This document shows positions 26,214 through 36,000 of a stretch of DNA of 64,000 nucleotides, piece by piece. This stretch comes from Niastella sp966212235. Its GTDB lineage: Bacteria; Bacteroidota; Bacteroidia; Chitinophagales; Chitinophagaceae. The stretch is taken from NCBI GenBank assembly GCA_966212235.1, contig CBIHPP010000013.1:1-64000 (forward strand), written 5' to 3'. The position numbers were made by a program, and so were the translations under genes. Each line of letters starts with the position of its first letter. The first letter of the stretch is position 1. The notes under the pieces are model-generated. The model was not told where the DNA came from and ran no database searches. It saw only the letters and a program-made list of their open reading frames with translations.

Positions 26214-26672
26214 TTACAGATCCACATAACCACTTCCTGCCAACAGGTGATAATCCCGGTAACGGAAGGTTTCACCATCGTCGTAATCGTATTCGGAGCC
26301 GGAAGCTATTACATAATATTCGCCACTGGCGCTCGTAGAAGTATTATAGTTATAATTATTATAACCATTGTAACCTATTACCTGGTAATTGATCGTTAGA
26401 CCAGAAACATATGCCGGAATTTCCTGACTGGCGTCTTCATAAAATCTTACTATTACATCCCCGTATAAGCCATAACCGGAATTATATAAATTTTCATACT
26501 GTAACCGGGCGTATACATCGGTTACAACACCATTTATAGGGTTAACAGCGTGAATGCGAAAGAGGCCAGGTTTGATGAGCGTTGTGGTGCTTTTACTCAG
26601 GGCTGCTGGGTTCTGAAATGCCAACATACCCAATAACAACAACATGCATGCGAATAGGAAAGTCTTTTTCAT
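26214..26672 (-). CDS. Small secreted protein of unknown function, Tyr/Asn/Gly-rich
   Basis: A 152-residue protein with a clear signal peptide (MKKTFLFACMLLLLGMLAFQ). The mature part looks all-beta (LFRIHAVNPINGVVTDVYARL, VIVRFYEDASQEIP) and has a low-complexity YNGYNNYNYNTSTSAS stretch, which is rich in tyrosine and asparagine, then acidic YDYDDGE. I recognise no family. It stands alone between GH27 and the TonB receptor, with terminators on both sides. It could be a surface or envelope-stress protein, but nothing in the context supports a specific role. Confidence 0.65.
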   Translation of the reverse strand: MKKTFLFACMLLLLGMLAFQNPAALSKSTTTLIKPGLFRIHAVNPINGVVTDVYARLQYENLYNSGYGLYGDVIVRFYEDASQEIPAYVSGLTINYQVIGYNGYNNYNYNTSTSASGEYYVIASGSEYDYDDGETFRYRDYHLLAGSGYVDL

Positions 26673-26824
26673 AAATGATAAGTTTAATTGATTATACGAT
26701 CAATATACAAAGAAGCGCTTCCTACCGTTTCCCTTTAATTGGCTTTTGAATCAACCTGGTTGGCAGGGTACAGTATATGAATTTCTTAATATGAGATCGA
26801 GACTGTTCAGGTATTCTATAAAAT

Positions 26825-26870
26825 ACAAAAGCTTCGTCCTGAACGCTGTGGCGCCAGACGAAGCTTTTGT
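26825..26870. terminator. Hairpin terminator downstream of the TonB receptor
   Basis: ACAAAAGCTTCGTC (26825-26838) and GACGAAGCTTTTGT (26857-26870) form a perfect 14-bp stem with an 18-base loop, 15 bases after the receptor stop (minus strand). The A/T ends allow function in both directions. Confidence 0.85.
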
Positions 26871-26884
26871 TTGGTCAGAAGAGT

Positions 26885-29341
26885 TTAGAAGCTATATCCT
26901 ACATTAAACATGAAATTCCGGGGTGTACCAGGGCCTACCATGTTTGGGTTAGCCTGTGATACGATATACTTTTTGTTTTCAATATTATTAAGGTTGAACG
27001 ACAGTTTGATCTGTTTTACCTGGTAGTATAAAGCGGCATCAACAACGGTATAACCGGGCAAAATGAAATATGTTAACCGCGTGCTTTGGCTTGATGCAAA
27101 ATTGGCTCCGGCGCCAACACCAAGTCCTTTTACCAAACCATTTAACAGGGTATATTTTGCCCAGAAACCGCCCTGGTTATGAGGCGCTGCTTCTTTCCAT
27201 TGCCCGATTTCTGCAGGTGTTTTACTTTCTGTGATCCTTGAATCATTGTACGCATAGTTCGCATTAACCGACAGGTTGGGCAGAATATTACCGGTGATCT
27301 CCACTTCTATTCCTTTTGATGTTTCCTGTCCTCTTTGTTCAAGCAATTGGGTATTGGTGGTGCTTTGCGCATTGACCAAAATATTATTCTGCTCAATTTT
27401 ATAAGCAGCAATTGTTACCGCCAACCTTTTATCGAACCACTCACTCTTTGTACCTACTTCTACCATTTTGCTCGTAAGTGGATCGAATGGTCCTCCGAAA
27501 ATTTCAGGGGCCCCTATAGTGCCACCACTTTGTGGTTGAAATCCTTCAACATAAGTAGTATATAAATTAATTTGAGACGTTACACTATAAACCAGGCCAA
27601 TACGGGGGATAAGCGCTGATTGGGTCACCTTTTGTTGTGTGGACGTTTTGAAATTCAGAAAATCGGAATAGAATTCTTTTCTTAATCCTACGAGTAATTG
27701 CAGCTTACTCCATTTAATGAAATCCTGTACATACACACTTTGTGAATAATACTTGGTGGCAGCAGTGACCGTTCTTGTTGTAAAGTAAGCACTGGTATTG
27801 GCCGCTGAATAATCCGGATTATCGAGGTTGTAAAAAGGAACGTTGGGTACGGGATTGCCTTTTGCGTCTAGTAAATACGAATCTTTTTTCGCTTTGTTAT
27901 AGGTTGCAATAGATGCTGTATTGGCCTTGTTTCTATAACCTGTGGCGCTGTTATTAGTGCCGCCGGCAGGCACAAGACTTTGAATATAATCGGACCCTAC
28001 TACTACTTTGTGGTTTATCTCACCCGTATTCAAATCAAAATTCAGATAGGTCGTTAAATTATCATCGTACCGGGTGCGTTTCCGCTCAACCGTACTTTGT
28101 AAAACCAGGTTGGTGATCTCATTGCCAGCGCTATCCAGGGCATACGCGTTGCCGCCCCGGTGTTCAAACTGGTCTTCAAAGAATTTATATTTTAAATAAG
28201 AAACATTCCATGATATTTTAGAACTGAATTGATGGTTCATGATGGCGGACAGGTAGAAAGTTCTTTCTTTCAGGTAATCACTTGCCCTTGACATGCTTTG
28301 CGAGATAGGGGTCGTAAACAAGCGGCTGGCTCCCTCGGTGGAAGGACCATATAAAGGCTGACCTCTTTCCGTTCTTCCATTTACAACGCTATAAACAAAA
28401 TCTACATCAACTCTTGTCTTTTCATTCGGTACAAATGCCAGGGTAGGGGCAATGGATATATCTTCTCTTTCCTGCAGGTCCCGAAAAGTGGCGCTGTTTT
28501 GATAAGCCGTGTTCAGGCGATACAGGATCGTCTTTTCTTTATTCAACGGACCGGTAAGGTCTGTATAAACCCTTAGGGTTTGAAAACTGCCGGTTGAAAC
28601 ATTGGCCGAGTTCCTGTTTATAGGTAATGCCTTTTTGGTAACGTTGTTTATTGAGCCGCCCGGTTCTGTATTTCCATATAAAGCAGAGGCGGGGCCCTTC
28701 ATTATTTCAATACGTTCCAGGTTATTTACGATGAGTGAATTGAACGACCTTCCACTTACCCGAAGTCCGTTTATAAACTGGTAGCTATTACCAGATACAC
28801 CACGAAGCGTAAAGCGATTTTCAAAATTATTAAGACTTACACCGCTTATGTTTTTTAGAATATCATTTACGCGAAAAGCCTGCCGGTCAATGATCAGTTC
28901 TTTGGTTACATAGCTTACCGATTGTGGTAATTCCTTAAGCGGGACTGACGATTTTGCGGCTGCAATGGACATTTCATTTCTGTAAGTACGTTCCCGGTAG
29001 CCGGAAACCACCACTTCATCTAATTTGCCAATTCCTTCCACTACGGTAAAATCAAGAACATATAATTCACTTCCTTTGGCAATTACAATGGAATCGCTTT
29101 TCTTCTGAATGCCGATCCCGCTTACCGTAATGGTATAAGTTCCGGGGTTTACATTTTCTATTTTATATTCACCAGTTTCATCGCTGACAGCGCCTTTTTT
29201 TGTTCCCAGTAAAACAATATTTGCAAATTCAGCGGGTTTGCCGGCCGTGTTTTTAATTTTTCCTTTTAGGGTGGCATTCTGCGCCATCGAAGAGCTACTA
29301 ATCAGGAATAGCATGGTGATGCTACAAAGCAGTTTGTTCAT
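26885..29341 (-). CDS. TonB-dependent siderophore-type outer-membrane receptor
   Basis: An 818-residue receptor for iron-siderophore or similar uptake. The ATG at 29341 is used because the signal peptide MNKLLCSITMLFLISSSSMA starts there (an upstream frame reaches 29362). A carboxypeptidase-regulatory-like domain (ATLKGKIKNTAGKPAEFANI) is followed by a plug with ELPQSVSYVTKELIIDRQAF and NDILKNISGVS, which is the FhuA/FpvA-type signature and not that of SusC. MKGPASALYGNTEPGGSIN and a barrel ending FMFNVGYSF complete it. There is no SusD, sigma or anti-sigma gene next to it. It interrupts the carbohydrate genes and is probably an independent unit. Confidence 0.92.
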   Translation of the reverse strand: MNKLLCSITMLFLISSSSMAQNATLKGKIKNTAGKPAEFANIVLLGTKKGAVSDETGEYKIENVNPGTYTITVSGIGIQKKSDSIVIAKGSELYVLDFTVVEGIGKLDEVVVSGYRERTYRNEMSIAAAKSSVPLKELPQSVSYVTKELIIDRQAFRVNDILKNISGVSLNNFENRFTLRGVSGNSYQFINGLRVSGRSFNSLIVNNLERIEIMKGPASALYGNTEPGGSINNVTKKALPINRNSANVSTGSFQTLRVYTDLTGPLNKEKTILYRLNTAYQNSATFRDLQEREDISIAPTLAFVPNEKTRVDVDFVYSVVNGRTERGQPLYGPSTEGASRLFTTPISQSMSRASDYLKERTFYLSAIMNHQFSSKISWNVSYLKYKFFEDQFEHRGGNAYALDSAGNEITNLVLQSTVERKRTRYDDNLTTYLNFDLNTGEINHKVVVGSDYIQSLVPAGGTNNSATGYRNKANTASIATYNKAKKDSYLLDAKGNPVPNVPFYNLDNPDYSAANTSAYFTTRTVTAATKYYSQSVYVQDFIKWSKLQLLVGLRKEFYSDFLNFKTSTQQKVTQSALIPRIGLVYSVTSQINLYTTYVEGFQPQSGGTIGAPEIFGGPFDPLTSKMVEVGTKSEWFDKRLAVTIAAYKIEQNNILVNAQSTTNTQLLEQRGQETSKGIEVEITGNILPNLSVNANYAYNDSRITESKTPAEIGQWKEAAPHNQGGFWAKYTLLNGLVKGLGVGAGANFASSQSTRLTYFILPGYTVVDAALYYQVKQIKLSFNLNNIENKKYIVSQANPNMVGPGTPRNFMFNVGYSF

Positions 29342-29374
29342 TTTGGGTCCTTTATTTTCCATTCAATTGGACCA

Positions 29375-29382
29375 CAAAAATA
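29375..29382 (-). promoter_or_regulatory. Possible Bacteroidota -7 element before the TonB receptor
   Basis: On the minus strand TATTTTTG matches TAnnTTTG, about 34 bases before the receptor start. No convincing -33 box is seen. Confidence 0.35.
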
Positions 29383-29521
29383 TTTTTAGGTGATAATAGT
29401 AGCTATAAGAATGCGGAAAATAGTTTACGAGATAAGGAAACTTACCCGTTTAGTTAAGCCGGCGCGATCATTATTTATTGTTAAATTGCCCTTTAATACA
29501 AAAACCCCTTTTATTTTAACG

Positions 29522-31708
29522 ATGAAAAAGGTCATTTTCTGCTGGCTTGCCTTAAGTGTGACATTATTTATACAGGCGCAACAAGGTAAAAACAACGCAT
29601 CTGGAAAAAGCAATAACGCTGTAGTTGGCAAAGATGCTTACCAGGCCTATCTCTTTGTATATTTTACCGGTAACAGCAAAAGCGAAGAATCCATTCGTTT
29701 TGCCCTGAGCAATGACGGGTATAACTTTCGTGCTTTAAATAACAACAACCCGGTCATTTCCTCCGGGACGATCAGTTCAACCGGCGGAGTTCGCGACCCG
29801 CATATCATTCGTGGCGCTGATGGCAAAACCTTTTATATGGTGGTGACCGATATGGTTGCTGACCTGGGCTGGAATTCGAACCGGGCCATGGTGTTACTAA
29901 AATCGACTGATCTCATTAACTGGACTTCCAGCGTCATAAATATTCAAAAGCGTTACCCGGGCAACGACAGTTTGCAGCGGGTATGGGCGCCGCAAACCAT
30001 CTACGATGCAAAGGCCGGTAAATACATGATCTATTTTTCCATGAAGCATGGCAACGATCCCGATAAAATTTACTATGCTTATGCCAACAAGGATTTTACC
30101 GATTTTGAGTCAGAACCTAAACAGCTCTTCTTTCATCCGCAGAATCAGTCCTGTATCGATGGAGATATTATGTATGCATTTGGCAAGTATCATCTTTTCT
30201 TCAAAACCGAAGGCCACGGCAATGGTATAAAAAAAGCGGTATCGGCTACATTAACGGAAGGATATGTGATGGAAGATAAATACCTGCAGCAAACAACCGA
30301 TCCGGTTGAAGGAGCGGGTACATTCAAATTGAACAATAGTAATGAGTGGATCTTGATGTATGATGTGTATACGAAAGGGAAATACCAGTTCACCAAAACG
30401 AAGGACCTGCAGCAGTTTACCGCCATTGACCAGGATATTGTTATGAACTTTCATCCCCGGCACGGCACCGTGATGTCTATTACGAGGCAGGAAGCGGAAA
30501 GGCTGGTGACGAAGTGGTTATCCTTCGATGATGTAACTACCAATGTATCTTCAAAACAGATCAAACAACTCAACGTTGCTTTAGATACCGCGAAAAAAAC
30601 AGTGATCCTTCCAGTAAAGCCTGGTACGGATCTTAAAAATTTCAATCCGGGTATGGTGACGTATCCAGGGGTAACAATCACGGCAAACACAAAAAACTTT
30701 TCAAACGCACCGGTTACCTATACGGTTTCTATTGCCGGCAAAGGGACACAGCGTTACTCTGTAATTGCCAAAGAATACCATAACCCTGTTTTAAACGGGT
30801 ATTACGCGGATCCGGATATTATATATGCAGAAAAAACAGGTAAGTTTTACATATATCCCACCAGTGATGGATTTACAAACTGGTCAGGGACTTATTTCAA
30901 ATGTTTTTCGTCGAACGATTTGGTGAACTGGAAAGACGAGGGTGTGATACTTGACTTAAACAAAGACGTTAGCTGGGCAAAGCGAAATGCCTGGGCGCCC
31001 TGTATTGTTGAAAAGAAGATCAATGGCCAATACAAATACTTCTATTACTTTACCGCAGCGCAGAAGATAGGCGTGGCTGTAAGCGATCATCCCACAGGAC
31101 CATTTGTTGATTCAGGTAAACCATTGATTGCAGAGAAACCGGAAGGGGTGAAAGGCGGGCAGGTGATTGACCCGGATGTATTTACCGATCCCAAAACAGG
31201 CAAGTCTTATTTATATTGGGGAAATGGATTTATGGCGGGTGCAGAATTAAGTGAAGACATGACTTCTATTAAGCCGGAAACAATTACCATTTTAAAACCC
31301 GATGCAACGTTTAGGGAAGGCACGCATGTTTTCCTTCGGAATGGTATTTATTATTTTACCTGGTCTGAAAACGATACCCGCGACCCTGATTATCGCGTGC
31401 GATATGGAACGGCTGATGGTCCTCTGGGAACGATCAACATACCGGAAAATAATATAGTCATTGCAAAGGATACCGCATTGGGTATTTATGCCACCGGTCA
31501 TCATACAACCATTCAGGTGCCGGGCAAAGACGAGTGGTACATCGTTTATCACCGCTTCAATTATCCGAATGGTATCAACATGGGGCGGGCTGCCGGCTAC
31601 AACCGGGAAGTGTGCATCGACAAACTGGAATTTAACAGCGATGGCAGTATTAAGCAAACAAAGCCTACCCACACAGGGGTGAAACCAGTTGTTTTAAAAA
31701 GGAACTAA
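29522..31708 (+). CDS. Two-domain GH43 enzyme (tandem arabinofuranosidase/xylosidase-like propellers)
   Basis: A 728-residue secreted enzyme. The ATG at 29522 precedes the signal peptide (MKKVIFCWLALSVTLFIQAQ); the longer frame from 29390 is rejected. Domain 1 (~40-345) is a GH43-like propeller with VRDPHIIRG (base), SCIDGDIMY and VEGAGTFKL (acid). A short Ig-like linker (~355-420) follows. Domain 2 (~420-720) is a full GH43: LNGYYADPDIIYAEKTGKFY, NAWAPCIVEK, VIDPDVFTDPKTGKSYLYWG and REGTHVFLR. The same pair forms the last two-thirds of the fusion at 42375. It is transcribed alone, divergent from the TonB receptor. Two different active sites in one chain suggest cleavage of two linkages in the same side chain. 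Confidence 0.88.
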   Translation: MKKVIFCWLALSVTLFIQAQQGKNNASGKSNNAVVGKDAYQAYLFVYFTGNSKSEESIRFALSNDGYNFRALNNNNPVISSGTISSTGGVRDPHIIRGADGKTFYMVVTDMVADLGWNSNRAMVLLKSTDLINWTSSVINIQKRYPGNDSLQRVWAPQTIYDAKAGKYMIYFSMKHGNDPDKIYYAYANKDFTDFESEPKQLFFHPQNQSCIDGDIMYAFGKYHLFFKTEGHGNGIKKAVSATLTEGYVMEDKYLQQTTDPVEGAGTFKLNNSNEWILMYDVYTKGKYQFTKTKDLQQFTAIDQDIVMNFHPRHGTVMSITRQEAERLVTKWLSFDDVTTNVSSKQIKQLNVALDTAKKTVILPVKPGTDLKNFNPGMVTYPGVTITANTKNFSNAPVTYTVSIAGKGTQRYSVIAKEYHNPVLNGYYADPDIIYAEKTGKFYIYPTSDGFTNWSGTYFKCFSSNDLVNWKDEGVILDLNKDVSWAKRNAWAPCIVEKKINGQYKYFYYFTAAQKIGVAVSDHPTGPFVDSGKPLIAEKPEGVKGGQVIDPDVFTDPKTGKSYLYWGNGFMAGAELSEDMTSIKPETITILKPDATFREGTHVFLRNGIYYFTWSENDTRDPDYRVRYGTADGPLGTINIPENNIVIAKDTALGIYATGHHTTIQVPGKDEWYIVYHRFNYPNGINMGRAAGYNREVCIDKLEFNSDGSIKQTKPTHTGVKPVVLKRN

Positions 31709-31826
31709 AATAATAAGGGCCGCTTGTGCAGAATAATGACAGGCCCTGGAAGATATAGGTTAAGCCATTCCTGGTCAACCTGGTTGAAGGTTCAACGTTA
31801 ATTACAGCACATTTGTCAATTGGGCT

Positions 31827-31991
31827 TTAAGAGAACATGCAATGCCGCTTGTGTTCTTTTTTTTGCTCCATCTTTTGCTCCTGTTTTACGGGAGCTTTTT
31901 CTTTTTTAGTTCTGTTTGTCCGGCTCAAACTGGCAAATGCAACGGCACCAATACATGCCAGGAGAATAATGACCACTACAATTCTTTTCAT
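31827..31991 (-). CDS. Small membrane-anchored basic protein (54 residues), unknown
   Basis: The minus strand encodes MKRIVVVIILLACIGAVAFA, a clean single transmembrane segment or signal sequence, then a strongly charged tail (SLSRTNRTKKEKAPVKQEQK...HKRHCMFS). The plus-strand frame over the same bases (31842-32051) is an artefact of the hydrophobic complement. Short proteins of this build are common in this phylum and rarely annotated. No function is known. It sits in a 499-base gap that otherwise holds only an inverted repeat (32078-32110). Confidence 0.5.
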   Translation of the reverse strand: MKRIVVVIILLACIGAVAFASLSRTNRTKKEKAPVKQEQKMEQKKEHKRHCMFS

Positions 31992-32077
31992 AAACAGAAA
32001 TTTATACTAATAAGTTACGACATTCTCTATAGGGTTTCCAACTTTTTGTGATGGATGGTGAAGTTTTGGAACACCTG

Positions 32078-32110
32078 AGTAGTACTTCCGTATTGCCTGA
32101 GCGTACTACT
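32078..32110. repeat. Inverted repeat upstream of the RteC-like gene
   Basis: AGTAGTAC (32078-32085) and GTACTACT (32103-32110) are perfect inverted copies 17 bases apart, each preceded by CCTGAG (32074 and 32096). It lies about 100 bases before the next gene and could be an operator. No T-run follows, so it is not a terminator. Confidence 0.45.
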
Positions 32111-32207
32111 TGCAGGGATTAAAATTTTTCATTGTATAGTATAAATTCAATTTTTACTCGTTTTATAAGAATGCACCGCATACTTTTCTTATTTGAAAAA
32201 CGATTTT

Positions 32208-32843
32208 ATGACAAACCAACTATGCTTGCAGCAGCAATGTGGCCGGATGTATAAAAAAATGATTCAGCAATTGGCTGGTTATGAAACCATAGCAACCGAT
32301 GAAAAGAAATGGATAGAGCGGGGGTTCGGCATTGCCACAAGGACCTGGTTCCGCATTCAGGAAGATGTAGAAAGTTATCTGTTTGCCGATCAGGAGGAAG
32401 AGATCAGTTTTTACAAATTGCTGAAGCCGAAATTTATCTCAATGATGGATTACTTTACCCAATTATACAAATCAGTTTTGTTTCAACCGGAGGATTCACC
32501 AGGAAAAAATGAGTACTGGAAAAACGAGCTTGATATTTGTAAAAATTTTTTATCGAAGCACAGTGCATTCTGCCGGTATAATGATGAGGGGTACACCAGT
32601 ATGGACCATATCTATTTTGTGCAGCACAACAATCAGCACCCACTTATTTTCGGTACCAATGAAAACAAGGGGCATGTAATCACTTCCTACAGCCATCTGC
32701 TCGCCCGAATAATATCCATCAAAAAATATCAACGTTATATACAGAAGAAGATTAGCTTTCTTACAAATGCTACGCATCACAACAATGTTGTGATCAAATC
32801 TGAAAAGATATTTTTGAACAATAATACCCTCATATTTGGCTAA
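32208..32843 (+). CDS. RteC-domain protein
   Basis: A 211-residue cytoplasmic protein starting at the ATG at 32208 (a TTG at 32193 gives five more residues). Its centre has the RteC pattern: EEISFYKLLKPKFISMMDYF, then YWKNELDICKNFLSKHSAF and GYTSMDHIYFV. RteC was first known as a regulator of excision of Bacteroides conjugative transposons. Chromosomal relatives are frequent in Chitinophagaceae and have no proven role. No integrase, excisionase or tra gene is in the window. It is shorter than typical RteC proteins (~280), mostly at the C-terminus, and sits between the small membrane protein and HTCS 2. Confidence 0.65.
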   Translation: MTNQLCLQQQCGRMYKKMIQQLAGYETIATDEKKWIERGFGIATRTWFRIQEDVESYLFADQEEEISFYKLLKPKFISMMDYFTQLYKSVLFQPEDSPGKNEYWKNELDICKNFLSKHSAFCRYNDEGYTSMDHIYFVQHNNQHPLIFGTNENKGHVITSYSHLLARIISIKKYQRYIQKKISFLTNATHHNNVVIKSEKIFLNNNTLIFG

Positions 32844-33044
32844 AGACACCCTCAACCCGATCTGCAGATTATGATATTTTTACATGAGTGAACAAATACA
32901 GTGGGGTGTGAACAATTTCTCCCCCGTGTTGCCCGCGGTTTCTTTTTGTTCGGTGATCCCTTAATAAGGTCATAAATCGAATTAAAACCTGTAATTTACA
33001 AACCGATAGACTTTACGATTTTGCTTAACGTTATGTGCCAGGTA

Positions 33045-36000
33045 ATGAGAAACCCGATACGAAGAGTTACTTCTGTTGTGAGTATGCTGGTGTGCTTATT
33101 TTTGCCAGTTTTGTTGCGGGCTTCCCCTATTCCGCCGCTCGTTTTCCTCGATGATGAACAGGGATTATCTAACAACACAGTTCGTAGTATTTTTCAGGAC
33201 CACAAAGGGTTTATCTGGCTCGGTACATTCGATGGACTCAACCGGTACGATGGTTACGACTGTAAAGTTTATCGCAACAAACCGAACGATGCACATTCTC
33301 TGGTGCATAACATTATATTATCTGTTACAGAAGACAGCCTGCATAATATCTGGATTGGTACAAGGCAGGGCGCCAGCCGCCTTGCTCCGCTGTGGGATCA
33401 ATTCAGTTCCGTATACCTGCGCGGCAACAAAAGCCAGCCACTGAATGCTGTGGTAAAAGAGGTGCGGGCCGACCGTAGCAATAATATCTTTCTGGCCACC
33501 GAAGGCATGGGTTTGTTGTTGTGTGCGAAAGGTGCTTTGGAAGCTGAGCCGGTAGCGCTGATGCAGGGCAGTCGCACTATTACCAGTTACACCGTAAAAA
33601 CGGTGCGGATGGATGCCGCAGGTAATGTTTGGGCGCTGGTGCAAAAGCATGGACTCGCGCGTTATAACTATGCCACTAAACAATTGATGCTGGTGAATGC
33701 GTCCATGCCCGATGCAGCCTGCCTGGAAACACCCGGGAACAACCTGGTAATTGCCAATGGCCCATCACTATACAGCTATAACCCCGCCACCTCCGCGTCA
33801 ACAGAATTGTTCAACTACCAACAGCAACTGCCCGATGCCGGCAATATACTCACCTTTTCTATTGATTCAGCAGGACGCTATTGGATAGGCACCGTGTTAG
33901 GTCGCCTGCTGGCGTGGAAGCCGGGAGAGCAGGTAGCTACTTTGTTCGACAGAAAGGATGGCAGTCAATCATTCAGCAGAATGGGGTTGCATACCTTGTT
34001 TATAGATCGTCAGAGTCGCAAATGGATAGGTACTGCCACCAGCGGAGCAGCCATGATAGATCCGCACAAAGACCGTTTTCAAACACTCACCTACGAACCG
34101 GGTAACAGCAATTCGCTGGCAGATAAAACGGTATCTGCTATTTACGAAGCCGATGATGGCACCATGTATATTGGTACCGATGGTGGCGGCATCTCTATAT
34201 GGAACAGGCAAGACAATACTTTTACCACCCTGCGCAATCGCCTCGGTGATGTGTATTCACTTTCAGACAATGCTGTTACCACCGCTATCAAAGCAGATAA
34301 CGCACATAATATATGGATAGCTACTTTTCACCAGGGCATTTACCGGTACACACCCGCCACGCAAAAAATAGATCATTATCCTTTGCTGAACCTGGTAAGT
34401 AATACAGAAGATATGATAGCCTATGCCGTGCTGGAAGATCACAGCCGCCAGCTTTGGGTATCTACCCTGCGCAGGAATAGTGTGTATGGTGCATTGTATC
34501 TACTGAACCGGGTAACAAATCAATTTGAGGTATTTGATGCACTGTCTGATTTGTTTACACTGTATGAAGATAGCAATGGCGTATTATGGGGTGGTAACCT
34601 GAACCAACTGGTGAAGATTGACAAGACTACGAAAAAGCATACTTTTTATAACATTGGTTATGCCGTAAGAAGTATTTATGATGATGGCAGTGGTAACCTG
34701 TGGTTGGGTACGGAAGGCGGCGGCTTGCAATTGTTTGATAGAAAGCGCGGGCGCATTACAGCGCGCTATACTACATTGCAAGGCTTGTGCAGTGATATGG
34801 TGCTGACCATCCTGGCAGATGGTGGCGGGCATTTATGGCTGAGTACGGTTAATGGCCTGGCCCGGTTCGATAGTAACAAACGCAGCTTCCGCAACTATTA
34901 CCAGGCAGATGGTTTGCAAGGCAACCAGTTTCATTATAACAGCGCTCTGGTCTTACGCAACGGTCAGTTGGCTTTTGGCGGTATAAAAGGCATGAACCTG
35001 TTTCATCCCGAAGCTATACAGGTAAACCATGCCATGCCACCACTGCAACTGACGGATGTAATGATCAATAATACGCCGGCCACAGAAGACACCGCCTATA
35101 TAAAGCAAATTGGAAATAGTAACATCGCCGCTATTACCTTGCCTTATAGCAAGGCGGTGCTTTTTTTTAAATATACCGCACTGGAATACAGCGTGCCGGG
35201 CAAAATCAACTATGCTTATTATATGGAAGGGTGGGACCGTAACTGGAACAATGCTGGTAATATGCGCACCGCAGCTTACACCCACCTCGATGAAGGCAGT
35301 TATGTTTTTCGGGTAAAAAGCACCAATGGCGAGGGCGAATGGAACCCACAGCAAATTGCTATTCGTATTACTGTATTACCACCCTGGTATCGCAGTTGGT
35401 GGGCATATACATTATATGGCGTCTGCGCGATTGCGGTTGTATTCCTGATCATACGTTATAGAACACGCCAGAGCCGCCTGAACTACGAAGTGAAAGTGGC
35501 GCAGTTGCAAACTAAAGAAGCGCAACTGACTGCGCAAAAAGAAAAAGAGATACATGAAAAGCGCCTCACCTTTTTCACCAACGTATCGCACGAGTTTCGC
35601 ACACCACTTACCCTCATCATTGACCCCGTAAAAGAAATGATAGAGCAGGAAAAAGAACCGGTGCAAAAAGAAGGCCTGCATATGGTGTTTCGAAATGCAC
35701 GCCGCCTGCTGAGCCTGGTAGATCAACTACTGTTGTTTCGCAAAGCAGAAACCGCAGCCGATACGCTGTACTTAACCATGCTGAATGCAACGGAGTTGTG
35801 CAGGGAAGTGTTTTACAGCTTTGTGCAACAGGCACGGATAAAAAAATTGGACTATCGTTTTGAGTGTGCGAATGAAGTAACGGAATTGTGCGTCGACCGG
35901 GAGAAGCTGGAGATCATTTTGTTTAACCTGCTTTCCAATGCAATTAAGTTTACCCCAGCCGGTGGTACGGTATTACTGAAGCTGTCAGCAACCGATACAC

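Noticed and set aside
31716..31747. AGGGCC/GGCCCT pair after the two-domain GH43 as terminator
   Set aside because: Only six base pairs, a 20-base loop and no T-run on either side.
31842..32051. Plus-strand hydrophobic 69-codon frame
   Set aside because: The minus strand over the same bases gives a far more protein-like frame (helix plus charged tail). The plus frame is Phe/Leu-rich because it is the complement of a lysine-rich tail, and it has no helix-tail logic.
32208..32843. RteC as sign of an integrated conjugative transposon
   Set aside because: No integrase, mobilisation, tra or tetracycline-resistance genes and no direct-repeat boundaries are in the window. Chromosomal RteC-like genes are common in this family.
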